A stretch of DNA of 24,230 nt. It comes from an uncultured Eubacteriales bacterium (GTDB lineage: Bacteria; Bacillota; Clostridia; Peptostreptococcales; Anaerovoracaceae). A program made the translations under genes and the position numbers. Shown one piece after another: positions 14,488 to 22,020 of the stretch (its first letter is position 1; each line of letters opens with the position of its first letter). Location: assembly GCA_905206455.1 (NCBI GenBank), contig CAJLHL010000027.1, positions 1 through 24,230 of the forward strand, read 5' to 3'. The notes under the pieces were generated by a model that was given only the letters and a program-made list of their open reading frames with translations, was not told where the DNA came from and did not search any database.

Positions 14488-15261
14488 CTATCTGCCTTTA
14501 AACTCCGGCTTTCTATGCTCCAGGAAAGCTTTCATTCCTTCCTTCTGATCCTGCGTGGCAAAGCACATACCGAACAGATCCGCCTCGATGGAGATACCCG
14601 TGTCGATGTCTGTCTCCAGCCCTCTCTTGATAGCCGAATTCGCCCATTTCACTGCAAGCGGTGCATTGGAAGCGATCTTCACTGCCAGAGCCTCCGCTTC
14701 CTCCATCAATTTGTCCGCGGGAACCATACGGTTGACCAGCCCCAGTTTTTCCGCCGTCACGGCATCGATATTTGCTGCGGACAGAATTATTTCCGCAGCC
14801 TTTGCCTTTCCGACGATAGCGGTCAGACGCTGCGTCCCCGAAAATCCCGGTGTAATGCCCAGTCCCACTTCCGGCTGACCGAATACGGCATATTCGGAAG
14901 CGATTCTCATATCGCAGGCCATCGCCAGCTCGCAGCCCCCTCCGAGAGCAAATCCGTTGACGGCTGCAATCGTCGGCTTCTCCGCCCGCTCGATCCTACG
15001 AAAAAGGATCTGGCCTCTTCTGCCAAAGGCTCTGCCCTCCTTCATACCGAGATCTGCCATTTCTCCGATGTCCGCTCCGGCTACAAAGGCTCGCCCCGCC
15101 CCGGTAAAGATAATCACCCGGATGGATTCATCACTGAGAACAGCGTCCACCGCTCTCTCCAGAGCCTCCAGAACCTCTGAATTCAGAGCATTAAGAGCTT
15201 CCGGGCGGTCGATCGTAACAACAGCGACAGCATTCTTTTTCTCGACTGAAACGTAAGGCAT
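14488..15261 (-). CDS. crt: Enoyl-CoA hydratase / crotonase
   Basis: Hydrates crotonyl-CoA to 3-hydroxybutyryl-CoA (and the reverse), the step adjoining Hbd. It is 257 residues from ATG 15261, preceded by AAGGAGAAGAGG; the frame is open to 15447, but the extra 62 residues look non-coding and overlap the promoter. Crotonase-fold features are the oxyanion-hole GADIGEM (62-68), NGFALGGGCELAMACD (102-117) with catalytic Glu111, and FGQPEVGLGITPG (127-139) with catalytic Glu131. The protein ends HRKPEFKGR, typical of short-chain crotonases. It is first in the two-gene crt-hbd operon; no thiolase or acyl-CoA dehydrogenase gene is present nearby. Confidence 0.93.
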   Translation of the reverse strand: MPYVSVEKKNAVAVVTIDRPEALNALNSEVLEALERAVDAVLSDESIRVIIFTGAGRAFVAGADIGEMADLGMKEGRAFGRRGQILFRRIERAEKPTIAAVNGFALGGGCELAMACDMRIASEYAVFGQPEVGLGITPGFSGTQRLTAIVGKAKAAEIILSAANIDAVTAEKLGLVNRMVPADKLMEEAEALAVKIASNAPLAVKWANSAIKRGLETDIDTGISIEADLFGMCFATQDQKEGMKAFLEHRKPEFKGR

Positions 15262-15369
15262 AACCTCTTCTCCTTTCCCTGACACCGGCATAATACAAAA
15301 CTCCGTCCGCAGATAATCGCCCCTCATTATTTCACGGCGCCTGGTGCAGACAAAATTATGCTTATATAT

Positions 15370-15398
15370 ATTATATCTACAACAATTATCATTTTCAA
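15370..15398 (-). promoter_or_regulatory. crt-hbd promoter
   Basis: On the minus strand there is TTGAAA (15393-15398), a 17-nt spacer and a perfect TATAAT (15370-15375), about 110 nt before the crt ATG. It is a strong sigma-A type promoter. Confidence 0.75.
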
Positions 15399-15476
15399 GA
15401 AAATCGGTCATGTATAAAGTATGTAAGATGATTCTGTACAAATGCACAAAGAACCTGTGCTCTCAACTCCTCAATG

Positions 15477-15668
15477 TTACGCCGAATACAGATCGGCTAC
15501 ATCGCATTTGATCATTTCGGCCACACGACATGCCGCAGCTCGATCTCTCGGCAGGCAGTCGCCGTCTTCCCATGCTCTCAGCGTATCCAGCGGAACAAAT
15601 GTTTTATTGGCGATATCCTTCAGTGTGATACCATATCTTCTTCTGTTTTCTCTCATCTTCAAATTCAT
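15477..15668 (-). CDS. Small Xre-family HTH protein (third in window)
   Basis: A 63-residue protein that is one Cro/CI-type HTH domain: RENRRRYGITLKDIANKTF as helices 1-2, then VPLDTLRAWEDGDCLPRD as the recognition region, and a closing VAEMIKCDVADLY. It is a more typical phage-repressor-like sequence and not a close paralog of the two HTH genes at 235 and 6266. Start is ATG 15668 with AGAGGAG 8 nt upstream; a GTG at 15677 overlaps that site. It lies upstream of crt on the same strand, but the crt promoter intervenes. A possible 20-codon leader ORF precedes it. The target is unknown. Confidence 0.75.
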   Translation of the reverse strand: MNLKMRENRRRYGITLKDIANKTFVPLDTLRAWEDGDCLPRDRAAACRVAEMIKCDVADLYSA

Positions 15669-15683
15669 ATCGATCACTCCTCT

Positions 15684-15746
15684 TCATCTGTGCGGTTCAG
15701 GCGGCGCCAACCACTGCGCCGCCTCAAATCCCGCGATTACCAACAT
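15684..15746 (-). CDS. Possible 20-residue leader peptide
   Basis: ATG at 15746 with AGAGGAAA upstream opens a 20-codon frame (begins MLVIAGFEAAQW) whose TGA lies directly before the AGAGGAG site of the HTH gene. The coding region contains a perfect 9-bp GC-rich hairpin (15699-15707 with 15716-15724). The arrangement could couple translation of the leader to that of the HTH gene. It is short enough to be chance. Confidence 0.35.
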   Translation of the reverse strand: MLVIAGFEAAQWLAPPEPHR

Positions 15747-16008
15747 TTTGCTTTCCTCTCTATCTTAAAGCCTGTCCATACGTCCGGACAACGAAATTCC
15801 TCCGGCAATATCTGCTGAGCTTTTACAAGTTTCGACAAAATAACCACAATATATTGATAATTTGATAAATTTTGCTTCTTATTTTTTCATATATCTATTT
15901 ATTATCCAAAAAACTCCATTTCAAAGCCGGTTTTCTTTTTAAATCTCCTCCAAAGTATGAAATACAAATGTCTTTAAACAAATTTTTACATTTTTTCCAT
16001 TTAATAAA
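15747..16008. other. AT-rich intergenic stretch
   Basis: About 260 bp with no gene. GC drops well below the surroundings, especially 15830-16015. At 15845-15852 it carries CACAATAT, 8 of 9 bases of one arm of the HTH operator seen at 157-182 and 6196-6221, but no second arm at the right spacing. Otherwise nothing is recognised. Confidence 0.5.
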
Positions 16009-16062
16009 TAAAAAAACACGCTGGTATCCTCCGTGAATCATTCACGTAGGATACCAGCGTGT
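16009..16062 (-). terminator. Terminator of the SLH protein gene
   Basis: A 15-bp perfect stem (16016-16030 with 16048-16062) is continued by an inner CGTGAAT/ATTCACG helix. On the minus strand it is followed by a run of Ts (16015 down to 16009). It lies 200 bp after the SLH gene stop; the gap between holds no supported gene. Confidence 0.85.
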
Positions 16063-16263
16063 GTCACAATAAACCGCTGGAATATTTTTTATTTTTTCAG
16101 AATCGCCGGATGCATCCCTGCGGTACACAGAAGAATGCATCCGAAATTATCGGGACGGAAGTTCACTCCGTCAGCCGATCTGCCCCGGTCCGCTGACAGT
16201 GTCGGCCCGCCCGGCAGCCCGATATGCTCCGGATAGATATTCACTTCTGCTCTTTTCTTTGAC

Positions 16264-17556
16264 TTAGTTCGATGTACCTCCCCATGTCGCCGGACTATTT
16301 CCTTCAACATTCAGAAGATCCTCCGCATCGCTTTCGTCGATAACGATCAGCACATTAGCGGCGCCTTCCGTCTCATCGTCAATAGTGTAAGCGATGACAT
16401 AGCAGCCCTCGTAGACATCGCTGAGAGTTCCCGTCTCGTAAACGAGTTCATTTCCGTCAGGAGAGCAGGTATATACAATACACTGATCTTCCGCGGCGAG
16501 GAAGTGCTTCGTTTCAGAATCGGTTCCCGTGTAATAGCGGACCAGGCTGTCCGATCTGCGCTCCACTTTTGAGAAAAGAGGCGAAGAATCGTCTGAAACA
16601 GCGGTGAGAATGCACTGTACACCGTCAGAGGTTTCTACTCTTTCATCCACCGGAACGATCTTTTTCACCACACCGTTGGACATCTGCAGATAGACGAGGG
16701 CGTTATCGCCGCTATACTGATTCACCAAATTCTTCAGTCCGGTGTTTGTCAGCACTTCGTGGACGCCGTCTCCCATCAGAAAAGTAATGCTGCCGACGAT
16801 TTCATCTTTCTTATTCAGGGTCGATCCCGTTTCCAGGATAATGCCGAACGCCCGGCCGCTGAAATCGTCCAATCTGTCCGCCGGCTTCTGATCGTCTCCG
16901 TCGTCTTTGCCGGAATCCGGATCCTCAGAATCCTGCGCAGTCATACAGTTATAAGTCATGACCGCGGTGTTTCCTCGCGTCAGGGATTTCTGCGCATCCG
17001 CTGCCGGATCACAATCGACCAGATTTTCTAAAAATCCCTTATCTTTCGCGCTTTCCATATAATTATCCGGCCACGCGCCGCCTAAAGAACTGTCGCTGTC
17101 ACCGTCGGCTCTGCACAGAAGCGCAGCGTACTCTGCGAGGGTGATCTGCTTAGATCCCTTAAAGGACTGATCCGGATAACCGGCGGCAATCCCCTTTTCT
17201 ACACAGTAACCGATATAAGGTGCGGCCCAGTCGGACGCCTCTATATCGCTGAAAGATTTCGCTGCGGACTCCGCGGCCGCTTTCAGTTCATCTTCCGCAG
17301 CTCCCAGCATCTGCACGATCATCTTGCACGCCTGCGCACGGGTCACAATCCCCTGCGGGCGGAACGTGCCGTCTTCAAATCCGTCGATCACGCCTTTTTC
17401 CGTCAGATATACGACCGCTTTTTCATACGGTGTGCCGGCGACGTCGGAAAACTGCGCCGCTGCAGGCCCATCCTGTTTTTCCGCCGCAAAAGAAGCGGCA
17501 GCTCCCATCGTCATGACAAGGACACATGAAACGATAGCTGAAATAATTTTCTTCAT
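16264..17556 (-). CDS. Secreted SLH-domain protein
   Basis: A 430-residue exported protein. A signal peptide covers about 1-24 (lysines, a hydrophobic core, then ASFAA before EKQDG). Three S-layer homology repeats follow at about 35-78 (FSDVAGTPYEKAVVYLTEKG), 100-145 (FSDIEASDWAAPYIGYCVEK) and 160-210; SLH triplets bind secondary cell-wall polymer. After an acidic linker (about 210-230, DSGKDDGDDQK) comes a C-terminal region of about 200 residues with beta-rich character that I do not recognise. ATG at 17556 has AAAGGGG upstream. It is probably a surface-anchored protein, monocistronic, divergent from metK, with a leader hairpin at 17614-17631. Confidence 0.88.
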   Translation of the reverse strand: MKKIISAIVSCVLVMTMGAAASFAAEKQDGPAAAQFSDVAGTPYEKAVVYLTEKGVIDGFEDGTFRPQGIVTRAQACKMIVQMLGAAEDELKAAAESAAKSFSDIEASDWAAPYIGYCVEKGIAAGYPDQSFKGSKQITLAEYAALLCRADGDSDSSLGGAWPDNYMESAKDKGFLENLVDCDPAADAQKSLTRGNTAVMTYNCMTAQDSEDPDSGKDDGDDQKPADRLDDFSGRAFGIILETGSTLNKKDEIVGSITFLMGDGVHEVLTNTGLKNLVNQYSGDNALVYLQMSNGVVKKIVPVDERVETSDGVQCILTAVSDDSSPLFSKVERRSDSLVRYYTGTDSETKHFLAAEDQCIVYTCSPDGNELVYETGTLSDVYEGCYVIAYTIDDETEGAANVLIVIDESDAEDLLNVEGNSPATWGGTSN

Positions 17557-17613
17557 TGTCTAATCCCCTTTCGATCCTGTTTCTCACTGATAAAAACTGT
17601 TGCCATGCAGAAG

Positions 17614-17631
17614 AAGGCGGATCCCCGCCTT
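17614..17631. promoter_or_regulatory. Hairpin in the SLH gene leader
   Basis: AAGGCGG (17614-17620) pairs with CCGCCTT (17625-17631). It is followed by a T-rich tract on the plus strand, so it could stop plus-strand read-through. On the minus strand it lies about 58 nt before the SLH start. A weak minus promoter (TTGTTC, 17 nt, TACAAT at 17642-17670) precedes it. Confidence 0.4.
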
Positions 17632-17709
17632 TTCTGTTTTTATTGTACCATACAGGCGCCGGCAGAACAATGCGGAGGAAATTACGAGATGTTTACAAAA
17701 AAATGCATA

Positions 17710-17737
17710 TTGACATTCCTCGCCTTTCGTGTAGAAT
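17710..17737 (+). promoter_or_regulatory. metK promoter
   Basis: A consensus -35 TTGACA (17710-17715), 16-nt spacer and -10 TAGAAT (17732-17737) are placed so that transcription would start just before the riboswitch. Confidence 0.85.
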
Positions 17738-17750
17738 TCTAATGTAAGAA

Positions 17751-17912
17751 ACCTTATCAAGAGCGGCTGAGGGAACAGGCCCTGTGAAGCCCGGCAACCA
17801 TCGCATCCTTAAGCGTAGATGCGCGAAGGTGCTAATTCCTGCAGATTTTTTCTGGAAGATGAGGTGCACGCTTGAAGGATGACACACCTCTTCGCAGCGA
17901 AGAGGTTTTTTT
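17751..17912 (+). ncRNA. SAM-I (S-box) riboswitch with terminator, controlling metK
   Basis: The conserved S-box core is plain: CTTATCAAGAG, GCTGAGGGA, GGCCCTGTGAAGCCCGGCAA and AAGGTGCTAATTCCTGCAG. P1 pairs 17751-17758 with 17858-17865. The 3' strand of P1 overlaps GAGGTG (17861-17866), which can instead pair with CACCTC (17885-17890) as an antiterminator. That in turn overlaps the terminator stem CCTCTTCG/CGAAGAGG (17887-17894 with 17898-17905) followed by seven Ts. Known S-box logic therefore applies: SAM binding stabilises P1, frees the terminator and shuts off metK, giving feedback control of SAM synthesis. Confidence 0.97.
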
Positions 17913-18053
17913 ATATCCCGAAAGCATCAGAAGACCATTTCCCGGAAATTTTCCTGAAACATATTTCACGATAAAGCAGGATGTACAAAATGCTTCCAGA
18001 TATTTTGAAACATCCGCGTGCGGCGCCGCCGCGAAACAGAAAAGGAGCATCAG

Positions 18054-19238
18054 ATGAGAAAATTATTTACCTCAGAATCGGTGACCGAAGGACATCCCGA
18101 CAAAATCTGTGATCAGATTTCCGACGCGATCCTCGACGCCATTCTCGAAAAAGATCCCAACGGCCGTGTTGCCGCGGAGACCACTGTAACTACGGGCATG
18201 GCACTCGTCATCGGAGAGATCACTACCAATTGTTATGTGGATATTCCGAAAACCGTGAGAAACGTCATAAATGACATCGGTTACACAAAAGGTGAATACG
18301 GCTTTGACGGAAATACCTGCAATGTCCTGACTGCCATCGACGAACAGTCCTCGGACATCGCGCAGGGGGTTGACGAAGCGCTGGAATACAAGACAGGCGA
18401 GCTGGCGCAGACAGAAGAAGATATCATCGAAGCCACTGGCGCCGGTGACCAGGGACTGGTTTTCGGCTATGCCTGCAACGAAACGGATGAACTGATGCCG
18501 GCGCCGATTATCTTCGCTCACAAGCTGGCGAAGAGGCTGACTGACGTGAGAAAAGACGGTACGCTGCCTTACCTCAGACCCGACGGCAAGACACAGGTGA
18601 CCGTAGAATACGACGAAGAGGGCAGAATTATCAGAATCGACACGGTTCTCATCTCCACGCAGCACGATCCGGCAGCTACACTGGAACAGATCAGAGCAGA
18701 TCTTCTCAAACACGTGATCACTCCGGTACTGCCTGCAGATCTTTTAGACGACAAAACCAAGTATTTCGTCAATCCGACGGGCAGATTCGTCATCGGCGGC
18801 CCTCATGGCGATGCCGGTCTGACGGGAAGAAAAATCATCGTCGACACCTACGGCGGTTATGCGCGTCACGGCGGAGGCGCATTTTCCGGCAAAGATCCTA
18901 CAAAGGTTGACCGTTCTGCCGCTTATGCAGCGAGATACGTGGCGAAAAATATCGTCGCGGCAGGTCTCGCGGATAAATGCGAAATCCAGATCGCATATGC
19001 GATAGGCGTAGCGAAACCGGTATCCGTTTTAGTAGACACTTTCGGTACAGCAAAGATTCCGGAAGCCGAAATCGAAGAAAGGGTGAGCAATAATTTCGAT
19101 CTTCGCCCTGCTGCGATCATCCGCGATCTGGATCTGAGAAGACCGATCTACCGCCAGGTAGCCGCTTACGGTCATTTCGGCCGCACGGATATCGATGTCC
19201 CTTGGGAGAGAACAGACAAAGCGGAATTGCTGAAATAA
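18054..19238 (+). CDS. metK: S-adenosylmethionine synthetase
   Basis: Condenses methionine and ATP to S-adenosylmethionine, the methyl donor used for example by PrmC. It is 394 residues, normal length. Motifs are the N-terminal FTSESVTEGHPDK (5-17, with the ATP-contacting His14), ATGAGDQG (127-134) and the P-loop-like GGGAFSGKDPTKVDR (about 263-277). Start is ATG 18054 with AAAGGAG upstream; the frame is open to 18018 without a ribosome site. It is the only large plus-strand gene of the window, regulated by the SAM-I riboswitch at 17751-17912, and its own product is the ligand. About 140 nt of leader remain between terminator and start. Confidence 0.98.
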   Translation: MRKLFTSESVTEGHPDKICDQISDAILDAILEKDPNGRVAAETTVTTGMALVIGEITTNCYVDIPKTVRNVINDIGYTKGEYGFDGNTCNVLTAIDEQSSDIAQGVDEALEYKTGELAQTEEDIIEATGAGDQGLVFGYACNETDELMPAPIIFAHKLAKRLTDVRKDGTLPYLRPDGKTQVTVEYDEEGRIIRIDTVLISTQHDPAATLEQIRADLLKHVITPVLPADLLDDKTKYFVNPTGRFVIGGPHGDAGLTGRKIIVDTYGGYARHGGGAFSGKDPTKVDRSAAYAARYVAKNIVAAGLADKCEIQIAYAIGVAKPVSVLVDTFGTAKIPEAEIEERVSNNFDLRPAAIIRDLDLRRPIYRQVAAYGHFGRTDIDVPWERTDKAELLK

Positions 19239-19348
19239 TCAAAAAAACGCGCAACAGAGTGTCCCATATGTGCATAAGAAAAATGCGCTCTTACGCCGGT
19301 GCAGGACCGCGTAAAAAGTAAAATGCTGCATAACACAGCGATCAGACG

Positions 19349-19412
19349 ATACAAAACGGAAGGGAGAACCGGAGTCATTTTTATGACCCCGGTTCTCCCT
19401 TCCGTTTTGTAT
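19349..19412. terminator. Long bidirectional hairpin between metK and hslO
   Basis: Arms 19349-19372 and 19389-19412 are exact reverse complements over 24 bp, with an inner 5-bp extension GTCAT/ATGAC after one mismatch and a 4-nt loop. It lies between convergent metK and hslO, as expected for a shared terminator, though T runs are poor. It is comparable to the 26-bp hairpin at 11-65. Confidence 0.75.
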
Positions 19413-19473
19413 GAAATCTGCTTCCGCCGCAGAAAAACTCACAGGCAAAAGCGATCTGCGAAAACACTTTCGC

Positions 19474-20412
19474 TCAGTTCATCTTATTTTTTATACTCTC
19501 ATAGAGCAGTCTTTCCAGATGAGTTCTGTCAAACTGATAACTCTTTCGGCAGAACTGACAAGTCAGTTCTGCACTGCCATCTTCCTCGATAATATCGCGG
19601 ATCTCTCTGCTTCCCAGACTGAGTACCACCTGCTCCAGGCGTTCTACAGAGCAGTCGCACTGCCATCCGATGTCCAGCAGATCCATAGGGGATACCTCGA
19701 ATTCCTCCGGAAGTCCGCTGAAAGCTTCGCCGATCAGTTCCTTCATCAGTGTCCCGACCGATTTCGCACCGGCATTTTCCATGACCTGAGATACCAGTTC
19801 CGTGATCTTAGGCATCTTCGGAAGCCAGTTTTCCAAGGCCTGAACCGCCTCTTCGCCGGCATCAGGCAGCATCTGAATAATCAGTCCTCCGGCGGCTTCT
19901 ACAGCGCCGTCTTCACTGAGTTTTACGCCCAGAGATACCGATGTCTGCTGCTGCTCAGAGATAAAAAAGTAAGCCGTCATATCGTCAGCGATCTCACCGG
20001 AAACCAGATCGATTCTCCCCACATAAGGTTCTTTCATGCCCGTATCGCGGATGCATGTTATCGTACCGATGCCGAGAGCTCCGCCTACGTCCGGACTCCC
20101 ATCACTTCGGACGGGAAGATCCACGTTCGGGTTAACGATATAACCCTTCACCGCGCCATCGGAAGAGGCGGTGCAGAGCACCTGCTGTGCCGGTCCGTCG
20201 CCTTTAAACTGTAGAGTGACTTTAAATCCCGGTTCTCTGAGCATGAGACCCATCAGACCCGTACCGGTCAGCGCTCTGCCCAGCAGATGTGTCGCCAGCG
20301 GCGAAGTCTCGTGAATGAGACGGGCATCTTCGGCCATCTTTGTCGTAATCGCCATATATACGCGGAAAGATCCGCTTTTGTCCATTCCTGTAATTGCTTT
20401 ATTTATTTTCAT
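19474..20412 (-). CDS. hslO: Redox-regulated chaperone Hsp33
   Basis: Hsp33 is a cytoplasmic holdase activated by oxidation, protecting proteins from aggregation under oxidative stress. It is 312 residues, slightly longer than E. coli Hsp33 (about 290). The C-terminal zinc-redox switch is intact: CDC (Cys252, Cys254) and CQFC (Cys285, Cys288). The N-terminal part shows the family motifs ATHLLGRALTG (40-50) and the GIGTITCIRD region (114-123). The ATG at 20412 lacks a good ribosome binding site. It lies 36 bp after the small gene at 20449-20724, with which it probably forms an operon, and converges on metK. Confidence 0.95.
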   Translation of the reverse strand: MKINKAITGMDKSGSFRVYMAITTKMAEDARLIHETSPLATHLLGRALTGTGLMGLMLREPGFKVTLQFKGDGPAQQVLCTASSDGAVKGYIVNPNVDLPVRSDGSPDVGGALGIGTITCIRDTGMKEPYVGRIDLVSGEIADDMTAYFFISEQQQTSVSLGVKLSEDGAVEAAGGLIIQMLPDAGEEAVQALENWLPKMPKITELVSQVMENAGAKSVGTLMKELIGEAFSGLPEEFEVSPMDLLDIGWQCDCSVERLEQVVLSLGSREIRDIIEEDGSAELTCQFCRKSYQFDRTHLERLLYESIKNKMN

Positions 20413-20448
20413 AAATGTAAACCGATCTGCTGTTGTGTTGATAAAAGA

Positions 20449-20724
20449 CTATTCTTCGATGCATGTAGCGAAATATGCCTCAATCTCATCCCAGTCCGTC
20501 AGACGAGTCTCTGCAGTACACATCGGCTTTACCAGTTTCTCAAATTCACCGGTGGGATTCAGCCATTCTTTTGGAACGTCCAGTTTATAAAACTGAAACC
20601 CTCTTTCAAAACCGTATTTCAGCCCTTCGAGCTTAATCGTGCCGTTGCCTTCCGCATCGATCGGGTTTACTGTATATAAATCAGTATTCGCATATCTGCT
20701 GGTCTTTACACCTAACTTTCTCAT
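20449..20724 (-). CDS. Small hypothetical protein upstream of hslO
   Basis: A 91-residue soluble protein (begins MRKLGVKTSRYANTDLYTVN, ends in EAYFATCIEE) that I do not recognise. It has no signal peptide or membrane segment. A motif-like stretch of aromatic and glycine residues (LKYGFERGFQFYKL) sits mid-protein. ATG at 20724 has AAGGAGAAGG upstream, so it is likely translated. It lies just before hslO with the same orientation, and an extended -10 promoter is at 20876-20884. Because hslO lacks its own ribosome site, the two may be coupled. Confidence 0.65.
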   Translation of the reverse strand: MRKLGVKTSRYANTDLYTVNPIDAEGNGTIKLEGLKYGFERGFQFYKLDVPKEWLNPTGEFEKLVKPMCTAETRLTDWDEIEAYFATCIEE

Positions 20725-20870
20725 CCGTATTCCTTCTCCTTTACTTATAAACTATTTCTGTTCTGACGACAGTTTCTTATACCATATCCTTCGATATTCG
20801 CGCCGTCGGCGAATGTCGGATACAGAGCAATGATTCCTTCTTTGCGGCATCGCCGCAAAGCCGATGATTG
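20725..20870 (-). promoter_or_regulatory. Leader with two hairpins before the hslO operon
   Basis: A perfect 9-bp stem CTTTGCGGC/GCCGCAAAG (20840-20848 with 20852-20860, 3-nt loop) and a smaller ATTCGC/GCGAAT stem near 20800 lie in the presumed 5' leader. No T tract follows the first. They may be regulatory or stabilising RNA structures. Confidence 0.35.
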
Positions 20871-20875
20871 GGATC

Positions 20876-20884
20876 ATTATACCA
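20876..20884 (-). promoter_or_regulatory. Extended -10 promoter of the small gene-hslO operon
   Basis: The minus strand reads TGGTATAAT, an extended -10 (TGnTATAAT). No -35 hexamer is evident at 17 or 18 nt, which is tolerated by extended -10 promoters. It would give a leader of about 145 nt. Confidence 0.5.
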
Positions 20885-20938
20885 TAAATTTCCCTCGCAG
20901 GAGAATCTTTAAACGCCTTTGACCCAAAATAATCTGTA

Positions 20939-20980
20939 TTTTCACAAAGCCGCCGCACTGCCTGTCCCGTCCTGTGAAAA
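20939..20980. terminator. Hairpin downstream of spoIIR
   Basis: TTTTCACA (20939-20946) pairs with TGTGAAAA (20973-20980) over 8 bp. It may end spoIIR transcription. A nine-C run (21003-21011) sits between it and the gene. Confidence 0.4.
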
Positions 20981-21028
20981 CCAAAGACGAATTCCCGCGT
21001 ATCCCCCCCCCGCGAAACAACGTTTCTT

Positions 21029-21703
21029 CTATTCAGCTCCGAACAGTTCCAGCACCTTAAAACGCAGATGAAGAGCGGTCTGACGCTCTCCGTGCGCGGC
21101 GTCGTAAAGCACGGAGTATTTTCCTCTCATGATGGAATCTCGCAGTACGTCTTCGGCTTCACTTTCCTCCTGTACGTCGAGCAGACAAAGGGGCGGATAG
21201 AGGACACACCACCAATTTTTTCCCGCGCCTTCACCGATGGTGATATTGAGCGCTTCGTAATTTCCCGCCGGAAAAGTGAGAGAACCGTAGGATTTTTCCG
21301 GTATCCAGCGAACGCCCAGCTCCGCATTCACCTCGTAATTCCATCCCTCATTCTGTACGATCTCCTGTGCTTTCTGACGGATTTCTCCGAGATTTTCGCG
21401 GATATAATCCCTGGTTTCCTCTATATTCAATTCCGCCGTTTTGCCTCCGCCGTCGGACTGGCGGACCGCTTCTCTCCTGAGACCGTCATTGATATATTCG
21501 ATCAGGCGATCCCTGACTCTGAGCTTCAGCGCCTGATCCTCATCGGAATCACTGTTGGCGATAACATGAAAACGGATAAAATCCTCATTTGTAAATGAAT
21601 TATTCGCCTGCCTGCAGGCCATCCCGGTAAACAACATCGTTACAGCCAGAATCGTAATAAAAACCGGCAGGAATTGTTTTATTTTTTCCGCTGTTTTTTC
21701 CAT
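21029..21703 (-). CDS. spoIIR: Stage II sporulation protein R
   Basis: SpoIIR is made in the forespore under sigma-F and secreted to the intermembrane space, where it triggers SpoIIGA to process pro-sigma-E in the mother cell. It is 224 residues from ATG 21703. An N-terminal hydrophobic export segment (about 12-30) is followed by FIRFHVIANSDSDEDQALKL, the family signature, and a conserved C-terminal region around YPPLCLL. The upstream TTG at 21724 lies before the GGAGG site and is rejected as start. A sigma-F-like promoter is at 21727-21755. It lies in the same orientation downstream of the SipL-like gene, separated by a branched terminator-like element. Confidence 0.93.
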   Translation of the reverse strand: MEKTAEKIKQFLPVFITILAVTMLFTGMACRQANNSFTNEDFIRFHVIANSDSDEDQALKLRVRDRLIEYINDGLRREAVRQSDGGGKTAELNIEETRDYIRENLGEIRQKAQEIVQNEGWNYEVNAELGVRWIPEKSYGSLTFPAGNYEALNITIGEGAGKNWWCVLYPPLCLLDVQEESEAEDVLRDSIMRGKYSVLYDAAHGERQTALHLRFKVLELFGAE

Positions 21704-21726
21704 AAGTAATTTCAACCTCCGCAAAG

Positions 21727-21755
21727 AATATGTTCTGCCCCGCTATTTTTTATAC
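21727..21755 (-). promoter_or_regulatory. Sigma-F-type promoter of spoIIR
   Basis: On the minus strand there is GTATA (21751-21755), a 15-nt spacer, then GAACATATT (21727-21735). The sigma-F consensus is GYATA-N15-GGNNANHNT, so there is one mismatch (A for the second G). spoIIR is a known sigma-F gene in Bacillus. The predicted start is only about 17 nt before the ATG, with GGAGG near the 5' end. Confidence 0.6.
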
Positions 21756-21828
21756 CTCACTCCATGAAAAATATGGAAGAATCCAAAAACTTATAAAATT
21801 CTGCTGCTCCCTATTTTCCGCTCGATAC

Positions 21829-21899
21829 AAAAAACGAGGGCGTCCCGGTCTTCACAGACCGCCCGCAGCGATCTGCTTTTTCCCGGAAAATACGCCCTC
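21829..21899 (-). terminator. Branched terminator-like element between sipL-like gene and spoIIR
   Basis: An 8-bp outer stem GAGGGCGT/ACGCCCTC (21836-21843 with 21892-21899) encloses two small hairpins: GGTCT/AGACC (21847-21851 with 21856-21860) and GCAG/CTGC (21865-21868 with 21873-21876). On the minus strand a run of Ts follows. It terminates the upstream gene; the three-way shape is unusual for a simple terminator. Confidence 0.6.
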
Positions 21900-22020
21900 A
21901 AATTGCCGCTCCGGTTAAAATCCGAAGCCTATCTGCAATTCTAAATGGAGTCTTTCTTCTCCCTGCAATATGATTCTGATCCTTTCGGCCTCTGGCAGCC
22001 GCAGGTTACTTTGACAAAGA

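Noticed and set aside
16089..16310. Minus-strand ORF of 73 codons overlapping the end of the SLH gene
   Set aside because: No ribosome binding site, and it runs up to the terminator in another frame; probably 3' untranslated sequence.
21003..21011. Nine-C homopolymer as a phase-variation tract
   Set aside because: Lies downstream of spoIIR outside any gene or promoter; no switching consequence can be seen.
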